From Bacteroidota bacterium (lineage in GTDB: Bacteria; Bacteroidota; Bacteroidia; AKYH767-A; 2013-40CM-41-45): DNA of 64,000 nucleotides. Under the pieces are notes generated by a model, which saw only the letters and a program-made list of their open reading frames with translations, did not search any database and was not told where the DNA came from. The DNA lies in contig SHNE01000020.1 in the NCBI GenBank assembly GCA_004295015.1, positions 1 to 64,000 on the forward strand, written 5' to 3'. The translations under genes were made by a program, and so were the position numbers. Positions 60,890 to 64,000 of the stretch are shown here, piece after piece (position 1 is the first letter of the stretch; each line of letters starts with the position of its first letter).

Positions 60890-61972
60890 ATGTCGGCTAA
60901 CACTTTTGGGACTATTTTTCAACTAACCAGTTTTGGAGAATCGCATGGCGCGGCCATTGGAGGCGTGATTGATGGTTGTCCTGCCGGTTTATTGATTGAT
61001 CTGGATCTGATCAGAAATGATCTGGCAAGACGAAAGCCCGGACAATCATTTATAAGTTCTGAAAGGAGAGAGGACGAAGAGTTTGAAATATTATCCGGCT
61101 ACAAAGACAACAAAACTCTTGGAAGCCCGCTTGCATTCATCATTCGTAACAAAGACAGTCAATCATCCGATTATGATTCATTAAAAAAAGCTTACAGGCC
61201 ATCACACGCTGATTTTACATACCAGGAAAAGTATGGAATTCGCGATTATCGTGGTGGCGGGAGATCATCGGCCAGAGAAACTGCTGTAAGGGTATTTGCA
61301 GGTTCTGTAGCGAAGCAACTGCTTTCCGGTATTCAAATAAAAATATTTGCCTTTGTATCGCAAATAGGGGCAATTTCTTCCGGTTTGGCATATGAAGATA
61401 TTGACATCAACAGAATAGAATCGAACGTGGTACGTTGTCCTGATGAGAGGATTGCCCGCGAAATGATTTCACTGCTTGAAAAGCTGAAAGCAGCCGGTGA
61501 CACGACCGGCGGCGTAATTACCTGTGTAATTCAAAATGTTCCTGTTGGTTTAGGAGAACCTGTCTATTCAAAGTTGCAGGCTGACTTAGCTTCTGCATGC
61601 ATGGGTATCAATGCTGCACACGGTTTCGAATATGGAAGTGGTTTTGCCGGTGCTGCAATGAAAGGTTCTGAACATAATGATCCGTTTATTTCGGATGCCG
61701 AGGGAAAAATTCGTACCACCTCAAATAATTCAGGTGGAATTCAAGGCGGAATATCAAATGGAATGGATATTTATTTTCGGGTAGCTTTCAAGCCTGTCTC
61801 AACGATTAAAATGGAGCAATCAACTATAGACAGCTCCGGAAACACTGTTAGTATCAACCCCGGTGGTCGTCATGATCCTTGCGTAGTTCCTCGCGCAGTG
61901 CCTATTGTTGAAGCAATGGCAGCGCTGGTGATTGCTGATCATTATTTACGTAACAAAACAAGTAAAATCTAA
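60890..61972 (+). CDS. aroC: Chorismate synthase
   Basis: The 360-residue enzyme makes chorismate from EPSP with reduced FMN. All signatures are present: FGESHGAAIGGVIDGCPAG near residue 12, the SHADFTYQEKYGIRDYRGGG block with FMN and phosphate ligands, ARETAVRV, and the C-terminal SNNSGGIQGGISNG with the final RHDPCVVPRAVPIVEAMAAL. Normal length. It is 31 bp ahead of the AsmA-like gene and may be co-transcribed with it. Confidence 0.97.
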   Translation: MSANTFGTIFQLTSFGESHGAAIGGVIDGCPAGLLIDLDLIRNDLARRKPGQSFISSERREDEEFEILSGYKDNKTLGSPLAFIIRNKDSQSSDYDSLKKAYRPSHADFTYQEKYGIRDYRGGGRSSARETAVRVFAGSVAKQLLSGIQIKIFAFVSQIGAISSGLAYEDIDINRIESNVVRCPDERIAREMISLLEKLKAAGDTTGGVITCVIQNVPVGLGEPVYSKLQADLASACMGINAAHGFEYGSGFAGAAMKGSEHNDPFISDAEGKIRTTSNNSGGIQGGISNGMDIYFRVAFKPVSTIKMEQSTIDSSGNTVSINPGGRHDPCVVPRAVPIVEAMAALVIADHYLRNKTSKI

Positions 61973-62003
61973 TTACAATCAATATTACTCATTTAGCAAT
62001 ACC

Positions 62004-64000
62004 ATGAAAAAAATTCTTAAGTGGACAGGCATATCATTTCTTCTTCTCTTTATTCTGCTGCTTGCAGCTCCTTTTATTTTCAAAGATAAAATTGTCAGCA
62101 AAGTAAAGGAAGAAGCAAACAAAAGCCTGAATGCCAAACTTGACTTTGGGAAATTCGATCTTTCTTTAATAAGAAGTTTCCCAAATTTCTCATTGAGCAT
62201 CGAGAACCTGAGTATCATCAATCTTGAACCATTCTCAGGAGATACATTGATTTACTCAAAAAAGTTAAATCTCACGGTTGACTTGATGAGTGTAATTAAG
62301 GGTGATGAAATAAGTATTCGTTCTGTGGAACTCATTGAGCCGGTAATGAATTTTCTTGTAAAAAAGGATGGGAGAACAAACTGGGATATTGCAAAATCAG
62401 AACCGGGAGCAGAATCTGCTGCTTCGGAATCATCCTTTAAAGCTAAGCTAAAACGATATTCCGTGGAGAATGGAAGAATTATTTACCATGATGAGTCTTT
62501 GGATTTTTATTTAGCTATGAATGGAGTTGATCACAGCGGCAAAGGCGATTTTACTCAGGATTTATTTGAGTTGAATACTCAAACTGAAGTGAAATCAACC
62601 AACATGACGTATGAAAAAATACCATATATCAGCTCTGCGAAGGCAAGCATAGAAGCAAAGCTCAATATGGACATGAAAAATTTCAAATTCACATTCCTGG
62701 AAAACAAGATTAATCTGAACGCCCTTGAACTCGGTTTGAATGGTTGGGTTGCCATGCCTGATACGAATATAGATATGGAGTTGGACTTCTCAGCTGCGAA
62801 GTCAGATTTCAAGAATTTTATCTCTATGATCCCTACACTCTACAGCAAGGACTTTGAGAGTTTAAAATCTTCCGGAACTATGGCGCTTTCCGGATTTATC
62901 AAAGGTCGTTATAATGCCTTATCAATGCCTGGTTTTGGACTGACATTAAAAATTGATAATGGAATGTTTCAATATCCTTCATTACCATCTTCCGTGAACA
63001 ATGTGTTTGTAGATCTGAATATACTTAACCCGGACGGTGTTCCTGATCATACGGTTATCGACCTTAAAAAAATGCACGTTGAAATGGCCGGAGCTCCATT
63101 TGATGCTAAACTATTACTAAAAACTCCTGTAAGTGATCCTGATCTGGATGCTTTTGTGAAAGGAACAATTGACTTGACTGCGGTGCAAAAATTTGTCCCC
63201 TTGGATGCGGGTACAAAATTAACGGGTATAATCACTGCTGACCTGAGTGCAAAAGGAAGGATGTCGGCTATTGAAAAACAAAACTTTGATCAGTTCAGTG
63301 CTTCCGGCGGGCTTGTTGTGAAAGGTCTTGAGTACTCTTCTTCTGAAATGAAATCTCCATTTTCCATGAGTATATTGGATTTAACATTTAATCCAAAAAA
63401 TGTTAACCTGAATGCATTTCAGGCCAAATCCGGTAAGAGCGATTTTAAGGCCACAGGAACAATGGAGAATTTTATAGCTTATGCGTTGAAAGGTGAGACT
63501 ATTAAAGGAAAGGTATCTCTCGAATCATCCAAGATCGATATGAATGACTGGATGTCGGACAGTCCTTCTTCTACTTCATCGACTGATACGGCAAGTATGA
63601 CTGTTCTTGACATTCCTGCCAATATCGAATTTATTTTTAACACATCAATAGGTACATTAATCTATGATGATATGAATATTTTTAATGTAAAAGGAAGTGT
63701 CCAGATAAAAGATAAAGAGATTATCATGCAAAATCTGACTATGCAGTTATTGGATGGAAGTATGAACATCACAGGTAAATACTCGAGTGCTAATTTAGAT
63801 AAACCACTGTTTGCATTGGACCTTGCAATTCGTGATTTTGATATTACCAAAACCGTGAACACATTACCTACAGTTGGGAAATTGGCCCCTCTTGCAAAAT
63901 CTTGTACAGGAAAATATTCTGTCGTCATGCAGGTGAATGGAGATCTCGATAAGACTATGAGTCCTGTGCTTAGTACACTAAACGGAGGAGGGAAATTAAA
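62004..64000 (+). CDS. AsmA-like envelope protein, N-terminal part (runs off the right edge)
   Basis: An uninterrupted frame from ATG at 62004 to the window end gives 665 residues, without a stop. It begins with one transmembrane helix (MKKILKWTGISFLLLFILLL, about 5-27), then LDFGKFDLSLIRSFPNFSLS, the AsmA signature at the start of a long beta-rich repetitive domain. Repeats of about 100 residues carry the pattern ...GTMALSGFIKGRY..., ...GTIDLTAVQ... and ...GSMNITGKYSSA.... AsmA/TamB-like proteins bridge the periplasm as beta-taco lipid-transfer channels anchored in the inner membrane. The C-terminal part and anything after it are outside the window. Confidence 0.85.
   Translation, partial: MKKILKWTGISFLLLFILLLAAPFIFKDKIVSKVKEEANKSLNAKLDFGKFDLSLIRSFPNFSLSIENLSIINLEPFSGDTLIYSKKLNLTVDLMSVIKGDEISIRSVELIEPVMNFLVKKDGRTNWDIAKSEPGAESAASESSFKAKLKRYSVENGRIIYHDESLDFYLAMNGVDHSGKGDFTQDLFELNTQTEVKSTNMTYEKIPYISSAKASIEAKLNMDMKNFKFTFLENKINLNALELGLNGWVAMPDTNIDMELDFSAAKSDFKNFISMIPTLYSKDFESLKSSGTMALSGFIKGRYNALSMPGFGLTLKIDNGMFQYPSLPSSVNNVFVDLNILNPDGVPDHTVIDLKKMHVEMAGAPFDAKLLLKTPVSDPDLDAFVKGTIDLTAVQKFVPLDAGTKLTGIITADLSAKGRMSAIEKQNFDQFSASGGLVVKGLEYSSSEMKSPFSMSILDLTFNPKNVNLNAFQAKSGKSDFKATGTMENFIAYALKGETIKGKVSLESSKIDMNDWMSDSPSSTSSTDTASMTVLDIPANIEFIFNTSIGTLIYDDMNIFNVKGSVQIKDKEIIMQNLTMQLLDGSMNITGKYSSANLDKPLFALDLAIRDFDITKTVNTLPTVGKLAPLAKSCTGKYSVVMQVNGDLDKTMSPVLSTLNGGGKL

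Noticed and set aside
1..64000. CRISPR array or rRNA operon
   Set aside because: No regularly spaced direct repeats of 25-40 bases and no rRNA-like sequence were seen on either strand.

Overview
The window comes from a member of the Bacteroidota, probably an environmental lineage near Chitinophagales, Sphingobacteriales or Saprospirales. Evidence: secreted proteins with type IX secretion (T9SS) C-terminal domains of both the short 'type A' and the gliding-associated 'type B' kinds, PKD and SprB-like repeats, promoters of the TAnnTTTG class, an A+T-rich genome, bacillithiol synthesis (BshA), a split transketolase, an OstA-like LPS protein and an ECF sigma/membrane regulator/periplasmic sensor trio typical of the phylum. 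No organism name can be given from sequence alone.

Region 1 (1-13.5 kb) is accessory DNA. The left edge holds one end of an IS3-family insertion sequence that has cut off the 3' part of a single-polypeptide restriction-modification enzyme. Next come two T9SS-exported proteins with similar mature N termini, a lipoprotein and an exported TPR protein. From 8.96 to 13.36 kb all genes point left and look like the integrase end of an integrative element: tyrosine recombinase, an unknown 321-residue protein, an excisionase-like HTH protein, a 484-residue protein with motifs suggesting a single-subunit (family A/T7-like) polymerase palm, and a small protein. At 13486-13532 lies the 3' half of a tRNA, most like tRNA-Arg(ACG): a classic att scar. 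The intact tRNA and the other end of the element should lie left of the window.

Region 2 (13.8-34 kb) is chromosomal core: a phosphohexomutase, a cysteine desulfurase, then a leftward six-gene run (transketolase N subunit, VWA protein, transketolase C subunit, ECF sigma factor, membrane regulator, periplasmic sensor-like protein), an S4 RNA-binding protein, an AI-2E-type exporter, an OstA-like protein, PriA, a 13-PKD-repeat T9SS type B protein, an orphan DppB-like permease, TpiA and PrmA.

Region 3 (35-50 kb) holds a 1492-residue exported protein of unknown function, PlsY, a TPR membrane protein, a GH3 hexosaminidase/beta-lactamase-fold fusion, BshA, HemJ, an SUI1 factor, two lipid kinases and an LtaS-like transferase. 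Envelope lipid and cell-wall turnover is the common theme.

Region 4 (50-64 kb) has a DUF5011 lipoprotein, a tandem pair of Ala-rich lipoproteins each with its own promoter and terminator, a 53-residue FeoB-associated-like Cys protein, a fused alpha/beta E1 of a 2-oxoacid dehydrogenase, a patatin-like membrane protein, histidine-degradation genes (ftcD, hutI), a geranylgeranyl-reductase-type flavoprotein that appears to start at ATT, AroC and the first two thirds or so of an AsmA-like protein running off the right edge. No rRNA, complete tRNA or CRISPR array was seen.
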